Below the pieces are notes generated by a model, which was not told the origin of the DNA, did not search any database, and was given only the letters and a program-made list of their open reading frames with translations. Position numbers and translations under genes: made by a program. A DNA stretch of 64,000 nucleotides from NCBI RefSeq assembly GCF_024347135.1, contig NZ_AP024907.1, forward strand, positions 487,001 to 551,000, read 5' to 3'. The first letter of the stretch is position 1, and each line of letters opens with the position of its first letter. The DNA comes from Vibrio spartinae (lineage in GTDB: Bacteria > Pseudomonadota > Gammaproteobacteria > Enterobacterales > Vibrionaceae). This document shows positions 54,143-63,348 of the stretch, one piece after another.

Positions 54143-54403
54143 ATGTATACCGACGAAGAGAAAGCCCGTATTAAGTGGGCATGCCGACGTGGTATGTTGG
54201 AACTAGATGTGGTGATTATGTCATTCTTTGAAGAATGTTTTGAGCAATTGAGTGAATCCGATCAGCAGGATTTTGTTTCGCTACTGGAATGTGATGATCC
54301 GGATCTCTTTTCTTGGCTGATGGGGCACAAACGGAGTGAAAATCTCAGTCATGCATCGATGGTTGATAAAATAGTCGCTTATAACCTTGGTAAAGTTCGT
54401 TAA
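54143..54403 (+). CDS. sdhE: FAD assembly factor SdhE
   Basis: An 86-residue helical protein that promotes covalent flavin attachment to succinate dehydrogenase and fumarate reductase. The hallmark RGMLELD motif (RGxxE) is at residues 16-22. An older name is YgfY/CptB. GAGG precedes the ATG. The next gene starts inside its last codons, so the two are coupled. Confidence 0.95.
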   Translation: MYTDEEKARIKWACRRGMLELDVVIMSFFEECFEQLSESDQQDFVSLLECDDPDLFSWLMGHKRSENLSHASMVDKIVAYNLGKVR

Positions 54404-54782
54404 TCTTTACGCCTCAGTCTCTTTGAATGCCTATATGGTTCAAGGGTTGATTGTTCAACTTTCCATCTGGGCATTAATTTCTACCAATTTTCCCCTGATT
54501 CCCTCCATTATTTGTATCGGCTGGCTGTTGAATCTCTGGCATGAACAAAGACTCTTATTGCCTGTGATTTCTGAACCATGCCGATATACGGATACGGGCA
54601 TGTTGATCGCTGGCGGTCAGCAGCAGAGGATTGAGCAAGTTCAACTCTCATTTGCAATCTGGTTCGTGATTTTCGTCGGAGAACATGGCAAGCGGCAGAT
54701 TCTGTGGCGTGATAGCTGCCGGGATCATGCATATCGGCAGCTTTTGGTGATGGAAAAACGAAGGCGTTATCACCTCCGTTGA
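54387..54782 (+). CDS. YgfX family membrane protein (CptA)
   Basis: A 131-residue protein with two close hydrophobic segments near residues 15-52 and a soluble C-terminal part (GKRQILWRDSCRDHAYRQL), the YgfX plan. In E. coli YgfX is described as the toxin partner of SdhE/YgfY acting on FtsZ and MreB, and also as an inner-membrane protein. The TTG start lies within the end of sdhE; the next in-frame ATG at 54435 would lose residues that align with the family. Confidence 0.82.
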   Translation: MVKFVNLYASVSLNAYMVQGLIVQLSIWALISTNFPLIPSIICIGWLLNLWHEQRLLLPVISEPCRYTDTGMLIAGGQQQRIEQVQLSFAIWFVIFVGEHGKRQILWRDSCRDHAYRQLLVMEKRRRYHLR

Positions 54783-54814
54783 CAAGCAGCGCGCCGAAAC
54801 GCGTTCTAGACATT

Positions 54815-54846
54815 ACTCAGACTCAGGAAAACTCAGACTCAGGAAA
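54815..54846 (+). repeat. 16-bp tandem duplication over the nadB stop codon
   Basis: ACTCAGACTCAGGAAA occurs twice head to tail without mismatch. The second copy contains the nadB stop codon (TGA on the minus strand, 54839-54841). Confidence 0.95.
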
Positions 54847-56452
54847 AATCTTTAGGATCAAGGATGCTTGGACCACTATTCTCTAATGGCTCAGGATAAT
54901 CCAGCGTGTAATGCAATCCGCGGCTCTCCTTGCGTTGCATTGCGCAACAGATCATCAATTCGGCAACCTGAAGTAAGTTTCTGAGCTCGATGAGATTATT
55001 GGAAACTCGGAAATTACTATAATATTCATGTGTTTCCTGTTGAAGCAGGTGAATCCTTCTCAAAGCGCGTTCTAAACGTTTATCTGTGCGAACGATGCCC
55101 ATATAATCCCACATAAAGAGCCGCAGCTCATGCCAGTTATGTTGAATGATAACTTCTTCATCGGAGCAGGTGACTTGGCTCTCATCCCAAGGGGGAAGAG
55201 ACTTGGCAAGTTGGGCATGTTCAAGTTTTTCGAGAATATCTTGTGCCGCAGAACGGGCATAAACCACACACTCCAGTAATGAATTGGATGCCATTCTGTT
55301 CGCACCATGTAAGCCGGTGTAGCTGACTTCACCAATCGCATAAAGTTGCTTGAGGTCGGTTTCCCCTTGGCGATTTACCATCACCCCGCCACAGGTATAG
55401 TGTGCTGCAGGAACAATTGGAATCGGCTCTTTGGTCATGTCTATGCCCAGACTTTGGAGGCGGGTGTAAATTGTCGGGAAATGTTTTTCGATGAAGTCCG
55501 CAGGTTTATGACTGATGTCCAGATACATACAATCCGCACCAATACGTTTCATCTCGTAGTCGATTGCTCTGGCGACCACATCCCTCGGTGCCAGCTCCGC
55601 TCGCTCGTCAAAATCCGGCATAAATCGAGAACCATCAGGACGGCGTAGGAAAGCGCCTTCCCCCCTTAAGGCTTCTGTCAGCAAAAAGTTGCGTGAATCC
55701 GGGTGGTACAGGCAGGTGGGATGAAACTGGTTGAACTCTAGATTGGCGACTCGGCAGCCAGCGCGCCAAGCCATGGCAATCCCGTCTCCTGATGAAACAT
55801 CGGGATTGGACGTGTATTGATATACTTTGGACGCGCCACCGGTTGCCAGAATAATAAATTTCGCTTTAATGGTTTCGACATGCTCATCGTTACGGTTCCA
55901 GACATAGGCTCCGATCACTTTCTTCGGGTCACCGCCGATTTTGTCTTCAGTGATCATATCAAGTGCGTTGTGGCGTTCCAGTACTTTAATATTCGGGTGA
56001 TTGATGACGTTATCTTGTAAAGATGTCTGCATCGCCATGCCTGTTGCATCCGCAGCATGGAGAATCCTACGATGGCTATGTCCGCCTTCCCGAGTCAAAT
56101 GATACTTAGGATGGTTCTGGTGGCTGCCTTCGTCCAGATCAAATGGCACACCGCCATCAATCAGCCACTGAACGCACTTTTTAGCATTTTCAGCAATAAA
56201 GCGAACAGTCTCTTCTTCACAAATGCCACCACCGGCAATCAGCGTATCCTGAACATGTGATTCGATACTGTCGGACTCATCGAATACCGCTGCAATACCA
56301 CCTTGTGCATAATAGGTCGCACCTTCACTCCAGGGCCCTTTACTCAGAACAATGACCTGACACTTTTTTGCAACCCGTAGTGCGAGAGAAAGTCCGGCAG
56401 CACCGCTTCCGATAACGAGTACATCACACTGATGTTCTTGGTTTACACGCAT
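54839..56452 (-). CDS. nadB: L-aspartate oxidase NadB
   Basis: A 537-residue flavoenzyme that oxidises L-aspartate to iminoaspartate, the first step of NAD synthesis. The FAD loop is [19 protein letters not shown] near residue 10; the histidine/arginine active-site blocks [15 protein letters not shown] and [17 protein letters not shown] are present. Length is close to E. coli NadB (540). It is divergent from rpoE, the usual arrangement in E. coli and vibrios. No terminator hairpin was seen at its end, only the tandem duplication. Confidence 0.96.
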   Translation of the reverse strand: MRVNQEHQCDVLVIGSGAAGLSLALRVAKKCQVIVLSKGPWSEGATYYAQGGIAAVFDESDSIESHVQDTLIAGGGICEEETVRFIAENAKKCVQWLIDGGVPFDLDEGSHQNHPKYHLTREGGHSHRRILHAADATGMAMQTSLQDNVINHPNIKVLERHNALDMITEDKIGGDPKKVIGAYVWNRNDEHVETIKAKFIILATGGASKVYQYTSNPDVSSGDGIAMAWRAGCRVANLEFNQFHPTCLYHPDSRNFLLTEALRGEGAFLRRPDGSRFMPDFDERAELAPRDVVARAIDYEMKRIGADCMYLDISHKPADFIEKHFPTIYTRLQSLGIDMTKEPIPIVPAAHYTCGGVMVNRQGETDLKQLYAIGEVSYTGLHGANRMASNSLLECVVYARSAAQDILEKLEHAQLAKSLPPWDESQVTCSDEEVIIQHNWHELRLFMWDYMGIVRTDKRLERALRRIHLLQQETHEYYSNFRVSNNLIELRNLLQVAELMICCAMQRKESRGLHYTLDYPEPLENSGPSILDPKDFS

Positions 56453-56524
56453 AGTTTTATTTTTCCCAACAATTCCTAATCTATTTCTCTTCCGTTCATG
56501 TCGTTTTCTGTCATGAACAAGCTC

Positions 56525-56550
56525 CCTGAAGTGACAACCTGAAGTGACAA
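56525..56550 (+). repeat. 13-bp tandem duplication upstream of nadB
   Basis: CCTGAAGTGACAA occurs twice head to tail without mismatch, 73 bases upstream of the nadB start. Confidence 0.95.
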
Positions 56551-56772
56551 TTGGACCTTAAGTATTGAAACATCGTGGCGATATAATGGATCAGTCCGAT
56601 AAAAATGAATGAATTCCCGATTTCGCTTGTTTTTCACTTTCACTACATGCAATGCTTTAATAAACACGGTTGACATCGATGAAATTTTACCTCATTTAAG
56701 GAAAGTGACGAAGCGCTGATTTGTACGGCGACAGATTCACCACTAATATGAAGAAAAATTTCACCGCAGGGA

Positions 56773-56800
56773 GGAACTATTTTCCTGTGCATGGGTCTCA
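56773..56800 (+). promoter_or_regulatory. Sigma-E autoregulated promoter of rpoE
   Basis: GGAACT and GTCTCA are 16 bases apart, matching the sigma-E consensus (GGAACTT, then GTCTAA or TCTGA). It lies 100 bases upstream of rpoE, where E. coli has its autoregulated rpoE promoter. Confidence 0.72.
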
Positions 56801-56900
56801 CTATACTGCTCATGTAAGCGGTGGTGTCAATACTACATTTTGAAGTATTAATACCCATATCTGAGAAGGTAAGGGATGAACGATAGGAGTATACGCTCGA

Positions 56901-57473
56901 ATGCACGAGCAGTTGACTGATCAAGTATTGATTGAGCGCGTTCAGAGTGGAGATAAGCAAGCCTTTAATCTTTTGGTGGTTAAGTACCAGAATAAAGTTT
57001 GCAACCTCATCGCCAGATATGTAAACAACAGCGGTGATGTCGCTGATGTCGCTCAGGATACTTTTATTAAAGCCTACCGGGCTATTCCTTCATTCCGGGG
57101 AGAAAGTGCATTTTATACGTGGCTCTACAGAATTGCCGTGAATACAGCAAAGAACCATATAGTTGCACAAAGTAGACGTCCTCCTGCAAATGATGTGGAT
57201 GCCGAAGAGGCTGAATATTACGAAAGTGGTCATGTTTTGAAAGAAATTTCGAACCCAGAGAATATTACGCTGTCAAAAGAATTGAAACATGCTGTATTTG
57301 CGGCAATTGATGCGTTGCCTGAAGATTTGAAGACCGCAATGACTCTGAGAGAATTGGAAGGATTAAGCTATGAAGAAATTGCGGTGGTGATGAATTGCCC
57401 TGTCGGAACGGTAAGATCACGAATATTTCGAGCACGAGAAGCGGTAGAAAAGCGGATTGGTTCGCTTTTGTAA
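56901..57473 (+). CDS. rpoE: RNA polymerase sigma-E factor RpoE
   Basis: A 190-residue ECF sigma factor for envelope stress. Region 2 is seen in DVADVAQDTFIKAYRAIPSFRGESAFYTWL-type sequence near residues 45-75, and region 4 in ALPEDLKTAMTLRELEGLSYEEIA with the helix-turn-helix GTVRSRIFRARE. Length and sequence are near-identical in plan to E. coli RpoE (191). Expected target of RseA, encoded next. Confidence 0.97.
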   Translation: MHEQLTDQVLIERVQSGDKQAFNLLVVKYQNKVCNLIARYVNNSGDVADVAQDTFIKAYRAIPSFRGESAFYTWLYRIAVNTAKNHIVAQSRRPPANDVDAEEAEYYESGHVLKEISNPENITLSKELKHAVFAAIDALPEDLKTAMTLRELEGLSYEEIAVVMNCPVGTVRSRIFRAREAVEKRIGSLL

Positions 57474-57505
57474 TGTCTGGAGTTGTCTAGATAATGGTGA
57501 ATAAA

Positions 57506-58168
57506 ATGGCTGATAAAGAGAAACTTTCGGCGCTTATGGATGGCGAATTGATCGATAAATCGTTTATTAGCGATCTATCGCAAGATCATGAAGGTTTAGA
57601 TACATGGCGTAACTATCACATGATTGGTGATGTGATGCGTGGTGATACACCTCAAGGGGAATGGGATATTGCCTCTCGGGTTGCGTTAGCGCTGGAAGAT
57701 GAGCCAATCCATCGTAAAGATTTGGCATATGAACAACATAATACTGAGAATCCGGACACTTTGACGATTACACCTTTGGAATCTCAGCCATCGCCAGAAC
57801 AGTCCAGAAGACAGTTACCTGCATGGTTAGGTCAATTGGGACAGGTTGCTGTTGCAGCTTGTGTTTCCCTTGTCGTCATTGTCGGTGTACAACAGTATCA
57901 GACGGGGGATGGCGTTGATGGAGAGGGTGTTGCTGACAATGGGCAGCTTCCCGTGTTACAAACGGTCCCCCTGGCCGGAACTGCTGAGCCCGTAAGTCTG
58001 ACGCGTGATTCGATGATGAGACATACGACAGAAAATAGTGCTCAGGAACAACGTCGTCGCGTCAATGCGATGTTGCAAGATTATGAGCTACAGTTAAAAC
58101 TTTATAGCGAACAAAAACGGGACTCATCTGATCATTCAGGTGAAAACCAAGAGTTAGTTGTTGAATGA
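57506..58168 (+). CDS. rseA: Anti-sigma-E factor RseA
   Basis: A 220-residue single-pass inner-membrane protein that holds sigma-E inactive until cleaved by DegS and RseP. The cytoplasmic domain opens KEKLSALMDGELID and ends DTPQGEWDIASRVALALE; the membrane helix is about VAVAACVSLVVIVGVQ near residue 115; a periplasmic tail carries VNAMLQDYELQLKL. The ATG at 57506 has GGTGA before it; an ATG four codons earlier is in frame. The end overlaps rseB by four bases. Confidence 0.94.
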   Translation: MADKEKLSALMDGELIDKSFISDLSQDHEGLDTWRNYHMIGDVMRGDTPQGEWDIASRVALALEDEPIHRKDLAYEQHNTENPDTLTITPLESQPSPEQSRRQLPAWLGQLGQVAVAACVSLVVIVGVQQYQTGDGVDGEGVADNGQLPVLQTVPLAGTAEPVSLTRDSMMRHTTENSAQEQRRRVNAMLQDYELQLKLYSEQKRDSSDHSGENQELVVE

Positions 58169-59148
58169 AAAAATTTCTGGTCAGTGTTGTAACTGCGCTG
58201 TTCAGTTTGAATGTATCATTAGCCTTTGCAGATGAACCCTCTGCAGAGGCTTTGTTGCATCAGATGAGCCGCGCCAGCCAAAAATTAAATTATGAGCTTT
58301 CCTATATTCTGATTAAGAAGAATGGGATTGAGCCATTGTTATATCGGCATGCGGTCGAAGATGGTTATTCTTTGGCGCATTTGGTTTATTTGAGCGGACC
58401 TGTTCGAGAGGTTATCCGTCGTGGTGACGAGGTTAGCTATATCGAGCCGGGAATTGAACCATTTACCATCGAATCCAACAAAATGGTGGCACCGGTTATT
58501 CCGTTACTCCATGGCGACATGACCCAACTGAGTCATTATTATGATTTTGTGAAAATTGGCCGTGGGAGAGAAGCCGGCGCTGCGTGTCAGGTTATTCGAG
58601 TTGTTCCGAAAGATGGACTGCGTTATTCCTATGTCTTGTGGATCGATGAGCGAAGTCATCTGCCACTCCGCGCTGATCTGGTTGATCGTGACGGTGAAGT
58701 TCTGGAGCAGTACCGGACCATTTCTTATTCCCTGAGTCATAAATTGGCTGAGCTCATGCTGAGCTTAAATAAAGCGCAATTGCCACATGTACTTTCATTG
58801 CCTGAAAATCCTGTGAAGAAATCATTCTGGAGCGTGAGTTGGGTTCCTAATGGATTCTCTTCTAAAGAGTTGAACCGTTACCGGATGGCAATCACGGATC
58901 GTTTGGTCGAAAGCCAGATCTATACTGACGGTCTGTTTAGTTTCTCGGTTTATGTGGCTGATAGTGACAATCTTTCATTGAAAAATCAGTTGATCCGTCA
59001 AGGTCGGCGGACATTACAAACTGTCGTGAAAGGAAAAACTGAAATCTCAGTGATTGGTGATATTCCGCCGTCCACTGCAAAACGAATTGCTCAATCCGTC
59101 ACGTTTGAACGGCGTTCGAAAACCACACCCGAGGAAAGTCAGCCATGA
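58165..59148 (+). CDS. rseB: Sigma-E regulatory protein RseB
   Basis: A 327-residue periplasmic protein that binds RseA and protects it from DegS; it also senses mislocalised lipopolysaccharide in E. coli. A signal peptide is clear (MKKFLVSVV...SLAFADEPSA, cleavage near residue 22). The conserved YELSYILIKKNGIEPLLYRHA strand and the C-terminal SVYVADSDNLS segment mark the two domains. Overlaps rseA and rseC by four bases each. Confidence 0.95.
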   Translation: MKKFLVSVVTALFSLNVSLAFADEPSAEALLHQMSRASQKLNYELSYILIKKNGIEPLLYRHAVEDGYSLAHLVYLSGPVREVIRRGDEVSYIEPGIEPFTIESNKMVAPVIPLLHGDMTQLSHYYDFVKIGRGREAGAACQVIRVVPKDGLRYSYVLWIDERSHLPLRADLVDRDGEVLEQYRTISYSLSHKLAELMLSLNKAQLPHVLSLPENPVKKSFWSVSWVPNGFSSKELNRYRMAITDRLVESQIYTDGLFSFSVYVADSDNLSLKNQLIRQGRRTLQTVVKGKTEISVIGDIPPSTAKRIAQSVTFERRSKTTPEESQP

Positions 59149-59633
59149 TGACGGCTTTGGCAACGGTTGCTCGAGTGCACGAAGACACGAATGATTATCA
59201 GGTTGAACTGAGTTGTCAGCAGCAGACCAGTTGTAGCCACTGTGCGTCTTCTTCCAGCTGTGGTACCGGGATGGTTTCTAAAGCTATCGGTAAGAAAGTG
59301 CTGACTTGGCAGCTGCATACGTCCCAGCAAGTCAAAGCCGGCCAGGTTGTGGAAATCGGATTTCCTGAAAAAAGTCTGTTGCAGTCTGCTGCTATTGTTT
59401 ATCTTTTTCCTTTGTTGATGATGATTTTAGGCGGTGGAATTGGGCAGCTTTGGCTTGCACCACTGCTTGGTGGCGGGGAGCCGTGGGTGATTGCCTGCAC
59501 CGTCTTATTCACTGCTGGTGGTGTCTGGATCGCTAAAATTCTGGCCCGTCGCATGGAAAAATTATCTCTGGAAGAAGTTGTTTTGCTCCGGGTTTTAGGA
59601 GAGCCAATTGTCAGTCATGATGTCTCGAAGTGA
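59145..59633 (+). CDS. rseC: SoxR-reducing / sigma-E operon protein RseC
   Basis: A 162-residue inner-membrane protein with two helices (about 82-102 and 108-130) and an N-terminal Cys cluster, CQQQTSCSHCASSSSCGTG, as in RseC. In E. coli RseC is linked to SoxR reduction and has weak effects on sigma-E. The frame opens with two ATG codons overlapping the rseB stop. Last gene of the rse set, 125 bases before lepA. Confidence 0.93.
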   Translation: MMTALATVARVHEDTNDYQVELSCQQQTSCSHCASSSSCGTGMVSKAIGKKVLTWQLHTSQQVKAGQVVEIGFPEKSLLQSAAIVYLFPLLMMILGGGIGQLWLAPLLGGGEPWVIACTVLFTAGGVWIAKILARRMEKLSLEEVVLLRVLGEPIVSHDVSK

Positions 59634-59758
59634 TTTATGATGCGAATCCCTTTTAAATTGGGTAGAATCTGCCAACTTAAATGGAATAGAACCTGTATCT
59701 TTGAGACGGTTTGTTCTTTTTCTTTTCAATATTAAAAGAGTTTAATCATCCCAAACCT

Positions 59759-61552
59759 ATGAAGCACATTCGTAACTTTTCGATTATCGCCCATATCGAC
59801 CACGGTAAATCCACGCTTTCCGACCGCCTGATTCAGGTGTGTGGCGGCTTAACGAACCGTGAAATGGCAGAACAGGTTCTAGATTCAATGGATCTTGAGC
59901 GTGAACGTGGTATTACCATTAAAGCTCAGAGTGTGACTCTGGACTACCTCGCCAAAGACGGAGAAACATACCAGCTCAACTTTATCGATACTCCCGGACA
60001 CGTTGACTTCTCCTATGAAGTATCCCGTTCTCTCGCTTCGTGTGAAGGGGCGCTGTTGGTCGTCGATGCCGGACAAGGTGTTGAAGCTCAAACGCTCGCC
60101 AATTGCTACACCGCGATTGAAATGGACTTGGAAGTTGTTCCGGTCCTGAATAAGATCGACTTACCAGCGGCAGAACCAGAACGGGTAGCTGAAGAAATCG
60201 AGGACATTGTCGGCATTGATGCGATTGATGCTGTGCGTTGTTCTGCGAAGACCGGAATTGGTGTCGATGATGTTCTGGAACGCATTGTTTCAGATATACC
60301 ACCACCGGAAGGGGATGTTGATGCCCCTTTGCAAGCCTTGATTATCGATTCTTGGTTTGACAATTATTTGGGTGTCGTGTCGCTGGTGCGAATTAAAAAT
60401 GGGATTCTGAAAAAGAACGATAAGATCAAAGTCATGAGTACCGGACAAACTTGGGGCGTTGATCGCATCGGGATCTTTACACCGAAGCAGGTGGATACCG
60501 AGAAGTTAGGTACTGGCGAAGTGGGCTGGGTTGTCTGTGGTATCAAAGACATTCTCGGTGCACCGGTCGGGGATACGTTAACCCATGCAAAATATGGGTG
60601 TGAGAAAGCTCTCCCCGGATTTAAAAAAGTCAAACCGCAGGTTTATGCCGGATTATTCCCGATTTCGTCGGATGAGTATGAAAACTTCCGTGATGCGCTA
60701 GGCAAGCTCAGTCTCAATGATGCATCGTTATTTTATGAGCCGGAGACATCGGCAGCACTTGGTTTTGGTTTCCGTTGTGGTTTCCTTGGCATGCTGCACA
60801 TGGAAATTATTCAGGAGCGTTTAGAGCGGGAATATGATCTTGATTTGATCACAACCGCGCCAACGGTTGTTTATCAGGTAGAGCAAACGGATGGTGAAGT
60901 AATTCATATCGATAGTCCGGCCAAATTACCAGCGATAAACGATATTAATGAAATTCGTGAGCCGATCAGTCGTTGTAATATTCTGGTACCTTCCGATTAT
61001 CTGGGGAACGTCATTACACTCTGTGTCGAAAAACGGGGTGTGCAGGTTGATATGGTGTACCACGGTAATCAGGTGGCTTTGACTTACGATATTCCGATGG
61101 CTGAAGTAGTTCTGGACTTTTTTGATCGCTTAAAATCAACCTCTCGCGGTTATGCTTCTCTGGATTATTCTTTCCAGCGTTTTGAAACATCAAACATGGT
61201 GCGTGTTGATGTGTTGCTCAACAACGAGAAGGTTGATGCTCTGGCGATTATTACCCACAAAGATCAAGCCCAGACACGCGGACGCCAGTTGGTTGAAAAA
61301 ATGAAGGAATTCATTCCTCGCCAGATGTTTGATATTGCGATTCAGGCTGCAATCGGTAACCACATCATTGCACGTTCGACCGTGAAACAATTACGCAAAA
61401 ACGTGCTGGCAAAATGTTACGGTGGTGACGTCAGCCGGAAGAAAAAACTGTTGAAGAAGCAGAAAGAAGGTAAAAAGCGGATGAAACAGATTGGTAACGT
61501 CGAGTTACCTCAAGAAGCGTTTTTAGCCATTCTTCATGTCGGCAAAGATTAA
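59759..61552 (+). CDS. lepA: Elongation factor 4 (LepA)
   Basis: A 597-residue ribosomal GTPase. The G motifs are visible: [10 protein letters not shown] (G1), RGITIKAQ (G2), DTPGHVDF (G3), [10 protein letters not shown] (G4) and SAKTGIG (G5). The C-terminal EF4-specific domain ends [19 protein letters not shown]. An upstream in-frame ATG adds a Phe-rich 16-residue leader with no family support, so the start [16 protein letters not shown] was chosen, although no strong ribosome site precedes it. Confidence 0.97.
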   Translation: MKHIRNFSIIAHIDHGKSTLSDRLIQVCGGLTNREMAEQVLDSMDLERERGITIKAQSVTLDYLAKDGETYQLNFIDTPGHVDFSYEVSRSLASCEGALLVVDAGQGVEAQTLANCYTAIEMDLEVVPVLNKIDLPAAEPERVAEEIEDIVGIDAIDAVRCSAKTGIGVDDVLERIVSDIPPPEGDVDAPLQALIIDSWFDNYLGVVSLVRIKNGILKKNDKIKVMSTGQTWGVDRIGIFTPKQVDTEKLGTGEVGWVVCGIKDILGAPVGDTLTHAKYGCEKALPGFKKVKPQVYAGLFPISSDEYENFRDALGKLSLNDASLFYEPETSAALGFGFRCGFLGMLHMEIIQERLEREYDLDLITTAPTVVYQVEQTDGEVIHIDSPAKLPAINDINEIREPISRCNILVPSDYLGNVITLCVEKRGVQVDMVYHGNQVALTYDIPMAEVVLDFFDRLKSTSRGYASLDYSFQRFETSNMVRVDVLLNNEKVDALAIITHKDQAQTRGRQLVEKMKEFIPRQMFDIAIQAAIGNHIIARSTVKQLRKNVLAKCYGGDVSRKKKLLKKQKEGKKRMKQIGNVELPQEAFLAILHVGKD

Positions 61553-61590
61553 TTGACGTTCGGTCTGTTGCACAGATATATCTCCATGAA

Positions 61591-61664
61591 CTCAACATGT
61601 CGTTTTAACATGTTGAGTGACTTGGATATACACAGCTCAAGTGAAAGAGTCTCGGTTCTTTCAC
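61591..61664 (+). other. Two hairpins in the lepA-lepB gap
   Basis: CTCAACATGT pairs with ACATGTTGAG (61591-61617), and GTGAAAGA pairs with TCTTTCAC (61641-61664). Neither has a strong T-run. They may be processing or stability elements in the lepA-lepB transcript, or a leader of lepB. Confidence 0.45.
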
Positions 61665-61691
61665 TTTCGTATTTTTAACAAAGGGAAGTTC

Positions 61692-62588
61692 ATGGCGAAT
61701 ACATTTTCACTCATACTAGTCATTGTGACGCTTGTGACCGGGATTATCTGGGCTCTCGAAAAGTTTGTTTGGGCGAAAAAACGCCAGCAAAAGCGCGATG
61801 AGATTCTGGCTCAGACCAAAGAGCTCGACCCATCCCTACAGCATCAAGTTTTACCTCAGCCATGGTGGGTAGAAAATAGTGTTTCTATTTTTCCCGTTAT
61901 TGCGTTGGTTCTGATTGTTCGGTCATTTATTTTTGAACCGTTTCAAATCCCATCAGGGTCGATGAAACCGACCTTGCTTATTGGTGATTTTATACTGGTT
62001 GAGAAATTTGCGTATGGCTTGAGAGATCCGGTGACACATACCGAGTTTTTGCCTATCGGTAAGCCTAAGCGTGGCGATATCGCTGTGTTCCGTTATCCAC
62101 CGAATCCGAGTATTGATTATATTAAACGCGTTGTCGGATTACCGGGTGATATTGTTCGTTACAGTTCCGATAAGCGTATTTGTATTCAGCCAAAAGGTGC
62201 AACAAAATGTAAGGTCGTGTCACAGTCAAATCGTGTGCGGAGTGACCTGAAATCGAATGTAGCACCGATGGAGCAACTCGATGAGCAATTGGGTCAGGTG
62301 AAGCACCATATTTTGATTAATCCATGGCGGATGGATAACCCGATAAATTATAAACCTCGTCCGGGGGTGAATGAATGGGTTGTTCCTGAAGGGCACTATT
62401 TTATGATGGGTGATAATCGGGATAACAGTGCTGATAGCCGTTACTGGGGATTTGTTCCTGAAGCCAATCTGGTCGGTAAGGCCGTTGCTATATGGATTAG
62501 TTTTGAGTTTAACCGCTCGCCTGATAGCGTGTTACCATCATGGATTCCGACTGGGGTTCGCTTGAATCGAATTGGTCAGATTCATTAA
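61692..62588 (+). CDS. lepB: Signal peptidase I LepB
   Basis: A 298-residue membrane protease that removes signal peptides at the periplasmic face. Two N-terminal helices (about 3-22 and 62-80) precede the catalytic domain. Catalytic Ser90 lies in QIPSGSMKPTLL and the general-base Lys145 in SIDYIKRVVGLPGD; the GDNRDNSADSRYWG box is intact. The frame extends 25 codons upstream, but AAGGGA precedes MANTFSL, the family start. It is shorter than E. coli LepB (324). Confidence 0.96.
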   Translation: MANTFSLILVIVTLVTGIIWALEKFVWAKKRQQKRDEILAQTKELDPSLQHQVLPQPWWVENSVSIFPVIALVLIVRSFIFEPFQIPSGSMKPTLLIGDFILVEKFAYGLRDPVTHTEFLPIGKPKRGDIAVFRYPPNPSIDYIKRVVGLPGDIVRYSSDKRICIQPKGATKCKVVSQSNRVRSDLKSNVAPMEQLDEQLGQVKHHILINPWRMDNPINYKPRPGVNEWVVPEGHYFMMGDNRDNSADSRYWGFVPEANLVGKAVAIWISFEFNRSPDSVLPSWIPTGVRLNRIGQIH

Positions 62589-62631
62589 TATTTACCGGAT
62601 AATTGCGATTATCAGGGGCATTTATTTAACC

Positions 62632-62653
62632 AGGCTGGTCAATAGATCAGCCT
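62632..62653 (+). promoter_or_regulatory. Hairpin in the rnc 5' leader
   Basis: GGCTGGTC and GATCAGCC form an eight-bp stem with an AATA loop, ending 18 bases before the rnc start. E. coli rnc is autoregulated by RNase III cleavage of a leader stem-loop; the position is similar. A smaller GATAAT/ATTATC hairpin precedes it. Confidence 0.45.
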
Positions 62654-62670
62654 TTCAATATTGAGAAATC

Positions 62671-63348
62671 ATGAATTCTCCAACATATAAACTTGAGAAA
62701 AAAATAGGGTATCAGTTCAGTGATGGCGCTGTACTGGAGCTCGCACTGACACACCGGAGTGCGAATGGTCATCATAACGAGCGTCTTGAGTTTCTGGGCG
62801 ATTCAATTTTAAGTTTTGTCATCGCAGATGAGCTTTATCACCGTTTTCCGAAGAGTAACGAAGGTGATATGAGCCGGATGCGTGCGACGCTTGTCCGGGG
62901 GAACACTCTGGCTGAGCTGGCTCGGGAGTTTGAGCTGGGAGATTACTTAAAATTAGGTCCAGGGGAACTAAAAAGTGGTGGTTTCCGCCGCGATTCAATT
63001 ATTGCCGATGCCGTTGAAGCGATTATTGGCGCCATTTATCTGGATAGTGATATCGAGTCGATCCGGCGGATCATTTTAGAGTGGTATCAGACGCGTTTGG
63101 ACGCGATTCAGCCCGGGGTGTCGCAAAAAGATCCCAAAACTCGGCTACAAGAGTACCTGCAAGGCAGAAGAAAACCGCTTCCTGTTTATACAGTGACTAA
63201 TATTAAAGGTGAGGCACACAACCAAGATTTTACTGTGTCATGTGAAATAGCGGGTATCGGAATACCTGTTATCGGAAAAGGCACCAGTCGCCGCAAGGCA
63301 GAACAAGCGGCTGCAGAGCTAGCACTAGAGCAATTGAATAATGGCTGA
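62671..63348 (+). CDS. rnc: Ribonuclease III
   Basis: A 225-residue double-strand-specific endonuclease that processes rRNA and mRNA. The family signature ERLEFLGDS is at 37-45; the second metal-site acidic group is in [13 protein letters not shown] near 114-126. The C-terminal double-stranded RNA-binding domain ([13 protein letters not shown]...[13 protein letters not shown]) is complete. Length is that of E. coli RNase III (226). Its end overlaps era by eight bases. Confidence 0.97.
   Translation: MNSPTYKLEKKIGYQFSDGAVLELALTHRSANGHHNERLEFLGDSILSFVIADELYHRFPKSNEGDMSRMRATLVRGNTLAELAREFELGDYLKLGPGELKSGGFRRDSIIADAVEAIIGAIYLDSDIESIRRIILEWYQTRLDAIQPGVSQKDPKTRLQEYLQGRRKPLPVYTVTNIKGEAHNQDFTVSCEIAGIGIPVIGKGTSRRKAEQAAAELALEQLNNG

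Larger units (their letters stand above)
56453..56900. other. Divergent control region between nadB and rpoE
   Basis: 448 bases. It holds a 13-bp tandem duplication (56525-56550) on the nadB side and a sigma-E type promoter on the rpoE side. No gene is supported. Confidence 0.6.
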
